A stretch of DNA of 64,000 bases from JBGAPI01 sp044221335 (lineage in GTDB: Bacteria; Pseudomonadota; Gammaproteobacteria; Xanthomonadales; Ahniellaceae): NCBI GenBank assembly GCA_044221335.1, contig JBGAPI010000025.1, positions 9,598 through 73,597 on the forward strand, read 5' to 3'. The position numbers were made by a program, and so were the translations under genes. The notes below the pieces were generated by a model. It saw only the letters and a list, made by a program, of their open reading frames with translations. It searched no databases and had not been told where the DNA came from. Shown piece after piece: positions 6,994-17,197 of the stretch (positions are counted from its first letter, which is position 1; every line of letters begins with the position of its first letter).

Positions 6994-8634
6994 ATGGATA
7001 TGTCGTCGAGCACGAAGATGGACAAGCCAAAGGTGGTGATCGGTTTCGTCGGCACGGTGCTCGACGCCGGCAGCGGCCCTGGCCGCTGGGAGAAATGGCG
7101 GCCGACCGTGAGCCTCGGCATGCACGAGGAGCTGCTGGTCGGACGCGTCGACCTGCTGCTCGACAACCGCAGCTTCGAGTCGCTCGGCCAGGTATTGACC
7201 GCCGATCTCGGCAAGGTGAGCCCCGAGACGACGGTGACGCTGCATCGCTTCAACGTCGCCGATCCCTGGGACTTCGAGCAGATGTACGCGGCGCTGCACG
7301 ACTTCGCTCGGACCTATCCGTTCGACCCGGAGCGCGAGGACTACTACGTCCACATCACGACCGGCACCCATGTCGCGCAGATCTGCTGGTTCCTGCTGGT
7401 CGAGGCGCGCTTCATCCCGGCGATCCTGCTGCAGACCTCGCCACCGCGGAAGCAGCGCGAGGGCGATCCCGGCCGCTACACGCTGATCGACCTCGACCTC
7501 GCGCGCTACGACCGCATCGCCCAGCGCAACGCCGCCGAGCGGCGCGACATCGCGGAGTTCCTGAAGAGCGGCATCGCGACTAGGAGCCCGGCATTCAACC
7601 GGATGATCGAGCAGATCGAGCGGGTCGCGGTGCGCTCGAAGGCGCCGATGCTGCTGCTTGGCCCCACCGGCGCCGGCAAGAGCAAGCTGGCGCGCAACCT
7701 GTTCGAGCTGAAGAAGCAGCGCCACGCGCTGCCCGGTCGCTTCGTCGAGGTCAACTGCGCGACGCTGCGCGGCGACGGCGCCGGCAGCGCGCTGTTCGGC
7801 CACGTGCGCGGCGCCTACACCGGCGCGCAGGCCGAGCGCGTCGGCCTGCTGAAGAGCGCCGACCAGGGCCTGCTGTTCCTGGACGAGATCGGCGAACTCG
7901 GCCTCGACGAACAGGCGATGCTGCTGCGCGCGATCGAGGACAAGCGCTTCCCGCCGGTCGGCGGCGACAAGGAGGTGGCGAGCGACTTCCAACTGCTCGC
8001 CGGCACCAACCAGGATCTCGCCGTCGCGGTCGCGGAGGGGCGCTTCCGCGACGACCTGTTCGCGCGTCTCAACCTGTGGACCTTCTACCTGCCCGGCCTG
8101 AAGGAACGCAGCGAGGACATCGAGCCCAACCTCGACTACGAACTGGAGCGCTACGCCCGCAGTCACGGCGAGCGGGTCGCCTTCAACAAGGAGGCGAAGT
8201 ACGCCTACCTGCGCTTCGCCACCAGTGCCGAGGCGACCTGGCCGGGCAACTTCCGTGATCTCGGCGCCAGCGTGACCCGCCTCGCCACCCTGTCCGACGC
8301 CGGCCGCATCACGGTGCCGCTGGTCGAGGAGGAGATCGGCCGGCTGCGCCGGTTGTGGTCGGCCGGCGCGCCCGCCGCCGGCGAGCGCTCGGATGACACG
8401 CTGCTGACCGAACTCCTGGGCGAGGCGGCGGTCGCGGCGATCGATCGCTTCGACCGCGTGCAGCTCGCGGAGACGGTCCGCATCTGCCGCGCCAGCCGCA
8501 CGCTGTCCGACGCCGGCCGCGCCCTGTTCCAGGCCAGCCGCCTGCGCAAATCCAGCAGCAACGACGCGCATCGGCTGAAGCGCTACCTCGCGGGATTCGG
8601 GCTGGAGTTCGCGGCCATCACCCTGCGGCCGTAG
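6994..8634 (+). CDS. rtcR: RtcR, sigma-54-dependent activator of the RNA-repair operon
   Basis: Bacterial enhancer-binding protein that turns on rtcBA with sigma-54 RNA polymerase when it senses RNA damage products. From 6994 it is 546 aa. The N-terminal CARF-like ligand domain includes VVIGFVGTVLDAG, WEKWRPTVSLG and YVHITTGTHVAQICWFLLVE; the AAA+ domain has Walker A GPTGAGKS, the sigma-54 contact loop GAYTGA (Y for the usual F) and Walker B LLFLDEIGEL. The C-terminal part (DRFDRVQLAETVRICRAS...) should carry the DNA-binding helix. In-frame ATGs at 7000 and 7018 are alternative starts. It is transcribed away from rsr across an AT-rich 170-nt gap that must hold its binding sites. Confidence 0.95.
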   Translation: MDMSSSTKMDKPKVVIGFVGTVLDAGSGPGRWEKWRPTVSLGMHEELLVGRVDLLLDNRSFESLGQVLTADLGKVSPETTVTLHRFNVADPWDFEQMYAALHDFARTYPFDPEREDYYVHITTGTHVAQICWFLLVEARFIPAILLQTSPPRKQREGDPGRYTLIDLDLARYDRIAQRNAAERRDIAEFLKSGIATRSPAFNRMIEQIERVAVRSKAPMLLLGPTGAGKSKLARNLFELKKQRHALPGRFVEVNCATLRGDGAGSALFGHVRGAYTGAQAERVGLLKSADQGLLFLDEIGELGLDEQAMLLRAIEDKRFPPVGGDKEVASDFQLLAGTNQDLAVAVAEGRFRDDLFARLNLWTFYLPGLKERSEDIEPNLDYELERYARSHGERVAFNKEAKYAYLRFATSAEATWPGNFRDLGASVTRLATLSDAGRITVPLVEEEIGRLRRLWSAGAPAAGERSDDTLLTELLGEAAVAAIDRFDRVQLAETVRICRASRTLSDAGRALFQASRLRKSSSNDAHRLKRYLAGFGLEFAAITLRP

Positions 8635-8943
8635 GTCTGGCGCGAGCCCCGCGCCGGAAGGGGAGCGGCATTCGGAGATTCCTCGCCCCGACGCGTCTGA
8701 TCCCCGCCGCCCTGCTGCCGGGATCCTTCACGTGCTGTTGACCAACGCCCCTGAACCTGAACGCTCGCCTACCGCGATTCGATCGCAATGGCGAGCTGCA
8801 TCACACTTTGCAACAATGTTCACGGCGCCATGACGGTCACCTCGCGACCGTGGCCTCGCGCTTCGGAATGGACCCGACGCCCCGCCCGCGCCAACGCCGG
8901 CGGAACGTCGCCGCCGAAGACTCCACGACCCCGGAGAGTCACC
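8635..8943. other. intergenic gap after rtcR
   Basis: 309 nt without a supportable gene. The last bases before 8944 hold the ribosome-binding site GGAG of the next gene. I see no terminator with a U-tract and no repeat family member here. Confidence 0.4.
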
Positions 8944-11514
8944 ATGTTCGCGTCATCCCGCCTCACGTTTCGATTCGTGCTGGCTTGCGTCATCGCCACC
9001 CTGATCGCCTCGCTGCTTGCTGCCAATTCCGCCCATGCGCAGACGGCGAACACCCTGGCCTATTTCGGCGGCGACGGCCAGGTCGCCCTGCCGTCGTCGG
9101 CGCTGCCCGCCAACATGCAGGTCGTGAACCAGGGCAGCGGCACGCTGTTCGTGCGCTTCACCATCACCGGCGACAGCACCGGCGGCGCGCTGCTCGGCAA
9201 CGGCCAGAGCACCCACATCTATTCCCTCGGGACCGGCACCGTCGGCAACGAGAGCATGACCTTCGGTCCCGCCAACGGAGTGACCCAGGTCGCCGCCTGC
9301 CTCGGCGTGTTCAGTCCCTCGACCTTCGTGTTCAGCTGCACCAGCAACACGGTGAGCTTCACCCAGACCGCGCGAACCTTCGCGATCACCCAGGTGTCGC
9401 CCAGCGCCGACCCGACGACCGTCCTGCCGAACGCCACGCTGACGGTACAGGCCCGGGCCAGCTACAACGGCGCCGCGCCGCCGGGCGGATTCATCAGCGG
9501 CAGCGGTCTTACCTGGAGCATCGTCAGCGACAGCACCGGCGGCGCCCGGATCAACGGCGGCACCGCATCGGTGTTCGTCGCCTACGACAGCAGCGGCCTG
9601 ACCAGCGTCTCCGTCCGCGTCGGCCCCAACACCGGCAGCGTGCAGCTCGCCGTGCGCGCCGACCCGGTCATCATCGGCAAGGCGACCAGCGCCAACCTGC
9701 CGCTGACCGAACCGATCACGCTCGCGGTCGCGCCGCCGGCGCCAGTGATCCTCGCCACCAACATCCAGAATGTCACTGCGAGCAGCGCGCTCCTGTCCGC
9801 CGCCGTGGATGACAAGAACATCACGACCATGGTCAGTTTTGGCCTGCGCACGGGCAGCGGTAGCGGCTCCTTCAGTACCGTCGGCACCGCGACGGCACAG
9901 GCCAGCAGTTCGACGCAGGTCGTCAGCACCACTGCGAATTCGCTCGCCTGCGGCACCAACTACCAGTATCAGGCCACCGCGAGCAACGCCAGCGGCAATG
10001 CGGTCTCCAGCATCACCACGTTCACCACCGCCGCCTGCCCGCAGACCGCGCCGACGGTGACCCTGACCTCGACGGGCAACCTTCGCAGCGGCCAGGACAT
10101 CGTGTTCACCGCCGATGCGACCGGGGGCGCCGGCGGCTACACCTACTTCTGGGACTTCGACGGCGACGGCGCCACGGACCGCGTCGGCACGACCTCCACC
10201 CTCACCGCGAACTTCGCCGGCATCAACTTCGGCACCCCGTCGGTCACGGTGCGCGATTCCGCCGGCGCGTCGACCCGCAAGACGCTGCCGCTCAACATCA
10301 CCTCGCCGGCACTGTCGGTGACCACCAACGGCGCGGCCGTCCAGCTCTGCGGCGACGGTGACGGCGTCCCCGAGCCCGGCGAGCGCTGGCGCGTTCCGGT
10401 GCGCATCTCCAACGCCACCAGCGTCGCGGCCAGCGACGGCTACGCGATCTTCGCCGCGCAGGACCGGGTGGATGCCGCCAGCACCGAGGGCATCAACGGC
10501 AAGCTGCTGGTGGAGACGCCGACGATCGGCGTCGGCAACCTCGCGCCCGGCGCTTTCGTCGACAGCATGGTCGACGTGAAGCTGGCGTCCGACGCCTCCT
10601 GCGGCAGCACCTACAGCCTGCGCTTCCAGGGCGGCACCGACCTCAACGGCGCCGCCGGCAACGGCAGCACGCTGTTCAACTTCGTGACCCCGGTGACGGC
10701 GACCTGCCAGGTCGCCACCAGCTGCGCGTCGCCCGCGCAGCAGTCGCTGTCGAAGGCGCAGGTGGTACCGCGCGAGGGCTTCTTCTTCAACTCCGCGCGC
10801 CCCGGCAACGGCCTGTCGATGAGCCTGATCCCGGTGGCGGGCGGCGACCTCGTCTATTCCGGCCTGTGGTTCACCGGCACGCCGGAGCACCTGCCGACCT
10901 GGTATGCGCTGCAGGCGCCGATGCTCGGCAACGCCGCGGTGTCGCCGATCTACAAGTTCACCCAGGACCTCAGCTCGCCGACCTTCAAGGTCAATCGCAG
11001 CGTGGTCGGCAACGCGGTGGTCGCGATGCTCGGCTCGCAGCGCATCCTGCTGAACTGGCAGATGGGCGACAAGAGCGGCACCGAGCTGATGGACTACTAC
11101 ATCGGCGGCAACCTGCCGAATCCGAACCGCACCGGTGCCTGGTACAACATTCCGGAAGCCGGCTCCGGCCTGATGGTGCATCCCTACGTGCAGCCGGGCA
11201 CCGGCACCCAGCGGGTGTTCGCGATGCACTTCATCTACGACAGCAACGGCCAGCCGCGCTGGACCTTCCTCGACGACACGCCGGGCAACGCCGCGGCCGG
11301 CACCCAGGCGCAGACCTTCACCAGCGTGCATTGCCCGGGCTGCCCCTACCTTCCGGACTGGAGCAGTTTCCTCTCGACGGTGGGCACCGCGAAGCTCCTG
11401 TTCACCGACCCCAGCAACGGCAGCTACAGCACCAGCATCAATCTGCCGTCGCCGCTGGCCGGCAGCTGGATGCGGACGGAACTGCCCCTGACGATCCTCA
11501 CCAAGCCGCAGTGA
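8944..11514 (+). CDS. secreted protein with PKD-like domain
   Basis: 856-aa exported protein. A Sec signal peptide (LACVIATLIASLLAANSAHA, cut before QTANTLAYFGG) begins at the ATG at 8944, which has GGAG 8 nt upstream. Following are Ser/Thr/Gly-rich beta-sandwich stretches (about residues 130-410), a PKD-type domain near residue 390-450 (YTYFWDFDGDGATDRVG), and a conserved C-terminal module (from about residue 615, GFFFNSARPGNGLSMSL, ending with WTFLDDTPGN and paired cysteines CPGCPYLP). The last module resembles repeats seen on secreted Xanthomonadales proteins. No catalytic residues can be named. It stands alone, 309 nt after rtcR. Confidence 0.7.
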   Translation: MFASSRLTFRFVLACVIATLIASLLAANSAHAQTANTLAYFGGDGQVALPSSALPANMQVVNQGSGTLFVRFTITGDSTGGALLGNGQSTHIYSLGTGTVGNESMTFGPANGVTQVAACLGVFSPSTFVFSCTSNTVSFTQTARTFAITQVSPSADPTTVLPNATLTVQARASYNGAAPPGGFISGSGLTWSIVSDSTGGARINGGTASVFVAYDSSGLTSVSVRVGPNTGSVQLAVRADPVIIGKATSANLPLTEPITLAVAPPAPVILATNIQNVTASSALLSAAVDDKNITTMVSFGLRTGSGSGSFSTVGTATAQASSSTQVVSTTANSLACGTNYQYQATASNASGNAVSSITTFTTAACPQTAPTVTLTSTGNLRSGQDIVFTADATGGAGGYTYFWDFDGDGATDRVGTTSTLTANFAGINFGTPSVTVRDSAGASTRKTLPLNITSPALSVTTNGAAVQLCGDGDGVPEPGERWRVPVRISNATSVAASDGYAIFAAQDRVDAASTEGINGKLLVETPTIGVGNLAPGAFVDSMVDVKLASDASCGSTYSLRFQGGTDLNGAAGNGSTLFNFVTPVTATCQVATSCASPAQQSLSKAQVVPREGFFFNSARPGNGLSMSLIPVAGGDLVYSGLWFTGTPEHLPTWYALQAPMLGNAAVSPIYKFTQDLSSPTFKVNRSVVGNAVVAMLGSQRILLNWQMGDKSGTELMDYYIGGNLPNPNRTGAWYNIPEAGSGLMVHPYVQPGTGTQRVFAMHFIYDSNGQPRWTFLDDTPGNAAAGTQAQTFTSVHCPGCPYLPDWSSFLSTVGTAKLLFTDPSNGSYSTSINLPSPLAGSWMRTELPLTILTKPQ

Positions 11515-11586
11515 GGACGACGCGGCGAGCGGCGTGACGCCGCGCGCTGTCGCCGGGGGCGGGGCCCTGGGCCCCGAGCCCGCACC

Positions 11587-12540
11587 TCAGGAAAAGAATG
11601 AGGTCATCGCGAAGCGCTCACCCGCGAGCAGGTCGGTGACTTCGTGCAGCAGGGTGCAGGAGAACAGCAGCGCCCCGCCGGCCGGCGCCTCGTAGTCGAC
11701 GGTGCCGAATTCGGGGAAGCGCAGGCAGCCGCCGCGGTAGGCGCCGGTATTGAGGTTCAGCGTCATCGCGAAGCGGCGGTAGGCGACGTCCGGGCTGTCG
11801 TTGTCGCGGTGGGCGCGGAAATAGCCGGCGCCGGCCTGGTAGCGGATGATCTTGAACGGTTCGCGACGCTGCACCTGGAAAGCGAATGCGCGCTCGATGA
11901 AGGGCAGCACGCGGCGCTCGATCGCGCGATGCACGCGCGCTTCCAGATCGCGGTCCTGGATCACCGTCTCCTGGCGCATCTTCGTTCCCGGGTCGAGCTG
12001 GAACGTCGGCTGGCCGTTCTCGAACACCAGAACGCCCGACGGGGTAGCGCCGACCGCGTGGAAGTGCGCGATCACGGCAGCGCAGAGCTCCGGATCGAGC
12101 ACCCGCGGGATGCGCAGCACCGGCGCCATCCCCACGCTGCCCTGCGAGGGATCGGCCAGCAGTTCGCGAGTCGCGGCGAGCAGCCGCTCGGCCGCCTCCG
12201 CGGGGTCGCCGGCGACCGGCGTCACCCGCGCCAGCAGGCGCAGGTCGCGGTCGAACAGCAGCAGCGCGTCGTCGGCGCCGATGCCGAGCAGCGCGATCTC
12301 CGCGGGCCCGGCCACGAGGTGACGCTCGGCCGGGGCGGTGCCCGGTCGGGCGACGATCAGGACGTCCGCGTCGAGCTCGCCTGCGACTCCCGCCGCGAGC
12401 GCGACCGCGGCGGTCCCGCACGCGAGCAGCAGGCGTCGGCCGCGGTGCCCGAGGTAGACGCTGTTGCGCTGCCCCTCGGCAGCCACCTTGAGCGGCGGCA
12501 GCGGATCGCCGATATCGAGACGCACGCCGCCGGCACTCAC
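11587..12540 (-). CDS. 2-oxoglutarate/Fe(II)-dependent oxygenase
   Basis: 317-aa protein in two parts. The C-terminal half (about residues 145-317) is a prolyl-4-hydroxylase-type double-stranded beta-helix: iron ligands HRD (in YFRAHRDNDSPDVAYRR) and the distal His in LLHEVTD, with the 2OG-binding Arg in GERFAMTSFF. The N-terminal half (GDPLPPLKVAAEGQRNSVYLGHRGR) resembles a peroxiredoxin-like fold without clear catalytic cysteines. It starts with GTG one base after the TGA of the cystathionine beta-synthase gene, so the two are translationally linked. The substrate is unknown; hydroxylation of a protein or small molecule is the family expectation. Confidence 0.8.
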   Translation of the reverse strand: MSAGGVRLDIGDPLPPLKVAAEGQRNSVYLGHRGRRLLLACGTAAVALAAGVAGELDADVLIVARPGTAPAERHLVAGPAEIALLGIGADDALLLFDRDLRLLARVTPVAGDPAEAAERLLAATRELLADPSQGSVGMAPVLRIPRVLDPELCAAVIAHFHAVGATPSGVLVFENGQPTFQLDPGTKMRQETVIQDRDLEARVHRAIERRVLPFIERAFAFQVQRREPFKIIRYQAGAGYFRAHRDNDSPDVAYRRFAMTLNLNTGAYRGGCLRFPEFGTVDYEAPAGGALLFSCTLLHEVTDLLAGERFAMTSFFS

Positions 12541-12541
12541 C

Positions 12542-13912
<1,371 letters not shown>

Positions 13913-14094
13913 GGCGGGGGGTGGGGCACGACCCGGACGATCGCCGGATGCGATCGGGCGACGGGAATGCCGCGGCGGCGGGATCATAGCAGCGGGCTTC
14001 CCGCCCCCGACCTGACGTCGATCAACCCCGCCGGACCCCGATCGCCGTTAGGTTGCGGGTTATCATTGCGCATTGCCTGCCGCCGCCCGAACCG

Positions 14095-14706
14095 ATGGCT
14101 CATCCTCCGACTCCATTACCGCCCGCCCCGCGACCGGGACGCACCCCGATCGACGAGCCGACCGACGTGCTGATCACCCGCATCCGCTCGGGCGAGACTC
14201 GCGCGCGCGACGATCTGCTCGCCCGCACGCTGCCGCTGCTGCGCAACTGGGCGCGCGGGCGGCTGCCGCACTACGCCCGCGACCTCAATGCAACCGAGGA
14301 CCTGGTGCAGACCTCGGTGATGCGGGCGCTGGCCAACATCGACCACTTCGCGAGCGAAGGCCCGGGCAGCTTCCTCGCCTACCTGCGCCAGATCCTGCTG
14401 AACCAGGTGCGCGACGAGGTCCGCCGGATCGGCCGACAGCCGGACTCCGAGGCGATCGACACCGAACTCGCCGACGACCAGGTCGCCTCGCCGATCGAGC
14501 TCGCCATCGGCCAGGAAAAGCTCGCCGCCTACGAGCGCGCGCTGGCCCAGCTCCCGGCCCGGCAGCAGAACCTGATCGTGATGCGGATCGAGTTCGGGAT
14601 GAGCTATCCGGAAATCGCCGCCGAAGTCGGTGGCACCCCGGACGCCGCGCGGGTGATGGTCTCCAGAGCCTTGATCGAACTAGCGAAGCTGTCGGGCGAC
14701 CCGTAG
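14095..14706 (+). CDS. ECF-type RNA polymerase sigma factor (kinase-linked group)
   Basis: 203-aa sigma factor. Region 2 is around residues 55-110 (NATEDLVQTSVMRALANIDHF, FLAYLRQILLNQVRDEVRR) and region 4 around 145-195 (LPARQQNLIVMRIEFGMSY, GGTPDAARVMVSRALIEL). No anti-sigma gene is adjacent; instead a Ser/Thr kinase gene follows, as in the ECF43 group of Xanthomonas where phosphorylation of the sigma factor switches it on. Assignment to that group is inference from context. The start at 14095 (MAHPPTPLPP) is chosen over 14053 because the extra upstream residues look non-coding. Its TAG stop is the start of a GTAGGGCGGGC palindrome. Confidence 0.85.
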   Translation: MAHPPTPLPPAPRPGRTPIDEPTDVLITRIRSGETRARDDLLARTLPLLRNWARGRLPHYARDLNATEDLVQTSVMRALANIDHFASEGPGSFLAYLRQILLNQVRDEVRRIGRQPDSEAIDTELADDQVASPIELAIGQEKLAAYERALAQLPARQQNLIVMRIEFGMSYPEIAAEVGGTPDAARVMVSRALIELAKLSGDP

Positions 14707-14725
14707 GGCGGGCACTGCCCGCCGA
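14703..14725. repeat. GTAGGGCGGGC palindrome at the sigma factor stop codon
   Basis: GTAGGGCGGGCA followed by CTGCCCGCC forms a tight hairpin. Bases 2-4 are the TAG stop codon of the ECF sigma gene. Confidence 0.75.
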
Positions 14726-14805
14726 TGCGAGGAGCATCCCTTCCGCGCCGGCCCCCCGATGGCGGATTCGCTCCCGAAACGGCGTTGTTGAATTCGAGAG
14801 TTGCG

Positions 14806-14838
14806 GTCATTGCGAGCGCAGCGAAGCAATCCAGCGCC
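14806..14838. repeat. CATTGCGAGCGCAGCGAAGCAATCC repeat (single copy)
   Basis: One copy of a dispersed repeat that also occurs as inverted pairs at 25060-25282 and 58028-58123. Here only one arm is present, in the gap between the sigma factor and the small membrane protein. Confidence 0.7.
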
Positions 14839-14903
14839 TTCGCACGTCCTCAGGATTCCGAGCGGTGACGTGGATCGGGCCGGAATGAGTTGCGATATTT
14901 GCA

Positions 14904-15428
14904 TTGGCGGGGACGAGCTCCAATCGGGTGGACATCATCGTGATCACCTTCTCGCTGCTCATCGCTGCCGGTGCCGCGCTGTGGCTCGCATTGAAGAAGG
15001 GCTGGATATGGGATTTCCAGCGGTTCCGACAGCATCATGAACGTGTGAGGCTCAGTCCCGAGAGCCGATTCAATGTAGTCGTCGACGGCGCTGAAATCGT
15101 CTCCCATCGCCCCGACGGGACGATCGAGCGGGTTGCGCTCGCGGCGGTGAAGGAGATCTTCGTGGTCACCACCTCTGATGGCCCTTGGGCACCCGACGTC
15201 TGGTGGCTTCTACTCGGCGCCGGATCCTGCGTAGGCTGCTCGTTTCCAAGCGGCGCCACAGGAGAGCAGTATATCCTGGCTCTGGTACAGAAGCTTCCCG
15301 GATTCGACAATCAGGCCGTGATCGCCGCGATGGGTTCCACCGCGGACCGCAAGTTCCTCTGCTGGCGCGGCGACATCACGGCAGCCGAGGTCGATGGTCT
15401 GATTCGTTCGGTTGGTTCGACGAGTTGA
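14904..15428 (+). CDS. unknown membrane-anchored protein between sigma factor and kinase
   Basis: 174 aa from a TTG start (a GTG eight codons later is an alternative). One membrane segment near the N-terminus (VDIIVITFSLLIAAGAALWL) is followed by a soluble domain with a beta-strand rich start (RFNVVVDGAEIVSHRPDG) and a tail (GSCVGCSFPSGATG, LPGFDNQAVIAAMGST, FLCWRGD). Proteins with this tail are widespread unknowns. Base composition looks less GC-rich than the flanking genes and two dispersed repeats precede it, so it may have been inserted into the sigma-kinase cluster rather than belong to the pathway. Confidence 0.7.
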   Translation: MAGTSSNRVDIIVITFSLLIAAGAALWLALKKGWIWDFQRFRQHHERVRLSPESRFNVVVDGAEIVSHRPDGTIERVALAAVKEIFVVTTSDGPWAPDVWWLLLGAGSCVGCSFPSGATGEQYILALVQKLPGFDNQAVIAAMGSTADRKFLCWRGDITAAEVDGLIRSVGSTS

Positions 15429-15530
15429 CCGAGGCACCCCGGACTCCGGGCCCGATACCGTGGAACCTTTCCTGTTCGGTTCCTCTGCCACTCATCGTTT
15501 TCACGTAGACACCTCGAACCACCAAGCGAC

Positions 15531-17093
15531 ATGAGCGACACCCCCGACCTCGAACGCCTCGCCGGAGACATCGCCGACTGCCAGCGGCCGGATCGGCGCG
15601 AGACCAGTTCGCTGGATGGCGACGAGGCCGATCTCGCCGAGCGGCTGCTGGAGCTGGCCGACGTCGCCCAGGCCTTCCGCAAGCACCGCTCGCAGAACGC
15701 GCTGCCGGGCGGCCGGCCGCTGTTCCGCTTCGGCGGGCTCGAGGTCTACGAACGCCTCGGCGCCGGCAGCCAGGGCGAGGTCTACCGGGCCCGCGACCCC
15801 CTGCTCGACGCCGAGGTCGCGCTGAAGCTGAAGCCGGAAGACAGCGCGACGCTGTCCAGCCAGTTCCTCGCCGAGGCGCAGCGGCTGGCGCGGGTCCGCC
15901 ATCCGAATGTGCTGACCGTCTACGGCGCCGCCGTCCACGACGGCCAGGCGGGACTGTGGACCGAACTGGTGCGCGGCGAGACGCTCTCCACGCTGCTCGA
16001 CACCGGCGGACCTTTCCCGGTCGAGGACGTGATCTCGATCGGGCTCGATCTGTGTTCCGCGGTCGCCGCCGTGCATCGCCATGGGCTGATCCATGGCGAC
16101 ATCAAGGCCGCCAACGTGATGCGCGACCGCGACGGTCGTATCGTGCTGATGGATTTCGGCGCGGCGAGCGAACGCGACGATGTGCGCGGGGTCGGCTCGA
16201 TCTCCGGAACTCGGGCCTACCTCGCGCCCGAGGTACTCGCCGGCGCCCTGCCGAGCACTGCCAGCGACGTCTACGCGATCGGCGTGACGCTGTGGCGCCT
16301 GCTCACCTCCGACTACCCGCCGGACGCCCGCGGCGGCGGTCGCACGCCGCCGGATTCGCCGTTGGCGAAGCGGCTGATCGCCCTGCTGAAGGAAGGACTC
16401 GATCCCGACCCGAAGAGACGCATCGCCGGCGCCCAGGTGTTCTATCGCCGCCTGGCGCAGATCGACCGCCCACAGCCGGTGCTGCCGCGCTATGCGCTGG
16501 CTGCCGCGGTGCTGGCGCTGGTCGGCCTGGCGGCGATCGCCTGGCAGCAGTTCCACACGGCGACCGGCTGGCACGCCAGCGCCAGCATCGTCCGGATCGG
16601 TCCCGACGGCAGTACCGAGGCGCTCTCCGACGGCTCCGCGATCGCGCTCGGCGACCGCCTGCTGCTGAAGCTCGACAGTGACCGCAACAGCCACGTCTAC
16701 GTGTTCGACGACGACGGCAGCCCCGATCCGACCGTGCTGTTCCCGGTCGATGGCGCCGCCGCGACCAATCCCCTGCCCGCGGGCAACGGTATCGAGGTGC
16801 CGGGACGAACCGGCAACCGCGCGCTGACCTGGGAGATCGACGCGGTCGCCGAGCGCGACGACTTCGTGGTGATCGCCAGCGCGGTGCCGCTGCCGGAACT
16901 CGAGGCGGCGATCAGCCGATGGCAGTCGGTGCATGGCGGCGGCGACAGCGCGCGCGGCGCCGGCAAGATGGTCGCCGCCGGCAACGGCGGCATCCGCTCG
17001 GCGTCGCTGCGCGAGGCGGTGGAGCGCGCGAGCCGCGGCCGTGCCGACGCCGACCTCCGCCAGTGGCGCTTCGGCTTCCCGCAGAAGCGCTGA
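15531..17093 (+). CDS. membrane-anchored Ser/Thr protein kinase with DUF4384-like sensor
   Basis: 520-aa kinase. Cytoplasmic kinase domain about residues 60-300: glycine loop YERLGAGSQGEVYRARD, the ATP lysine in EVALKLK, catalytic loop HGDIKAANV (HGD in place of HRD, aspartate and asparagine kept) and DFGAAS. A single membrane segment lies near residue 325-345 (ALAAAVLALVGLAAIAWQQF). The outer part resembles DUF4384 (GDRLLLKLDSDRNSHVYVFD, TVLFPVDGAAATNPLPAG). In related Xanthomonas loci such a kinase phosphorylates the neighbouring ECF sigma factor; that role here is inferred from order. It is followed after 104 nt by the TPR-CHAT gene. Confidence 0.9.
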   Translation: MSDTPDLERLAGDIADCQRPDRRETSSLDGDEADLAERLLELADVAQAFRKHRSQNALPGGRPLFRFGGLEVYERLGAGSQGEVYRARDPLLDAEVALKLKPEDSATLSSQFLAEAQRLARVRHPNVLTVYGAAVHDGQAGLWTELVRGETLSTLLDTGGPFPVEDVISIGLDLCSAVAAVHRHGLIHGDIKAANVMRDRDGRIVLMDFGAASERDDVRGVGSISGTRAYLAPEVLAGALPSTASDVYAIGVTLWRLLTSDYPPDARGGGRTPPDSPLAKRLIALLKEGLDPDPKRRIAGAQVFYRRLAQIDRPQPVLPRYALAAAVLALVGLAAIAWQQFHTATGWHASASIVRIGPDGSTEALSDGSAIALGDRLLLKLDSDRNSHVYVFDDDGSPDPTVLFPVDGAAATNPLPAGNGIEVPGRTGNRALTWEIDAVAERDDFVVIASAVPLPELEAAISRWQSVHGGGDSARGAGKMVAAGNGGIRSASLREAVERASRGRADADLRQWRFGFPQKR

Positions 17094-17197
17094 ACCGCGC
17101 GACACGCTCCCGGACGCCGTCCCGCCGTTGATCGCGGAGGCGCTGCGTACAGCCTTAGCACAGTTGCAATGCAGCAGCGCTGGTGCAGACTTGCGGC

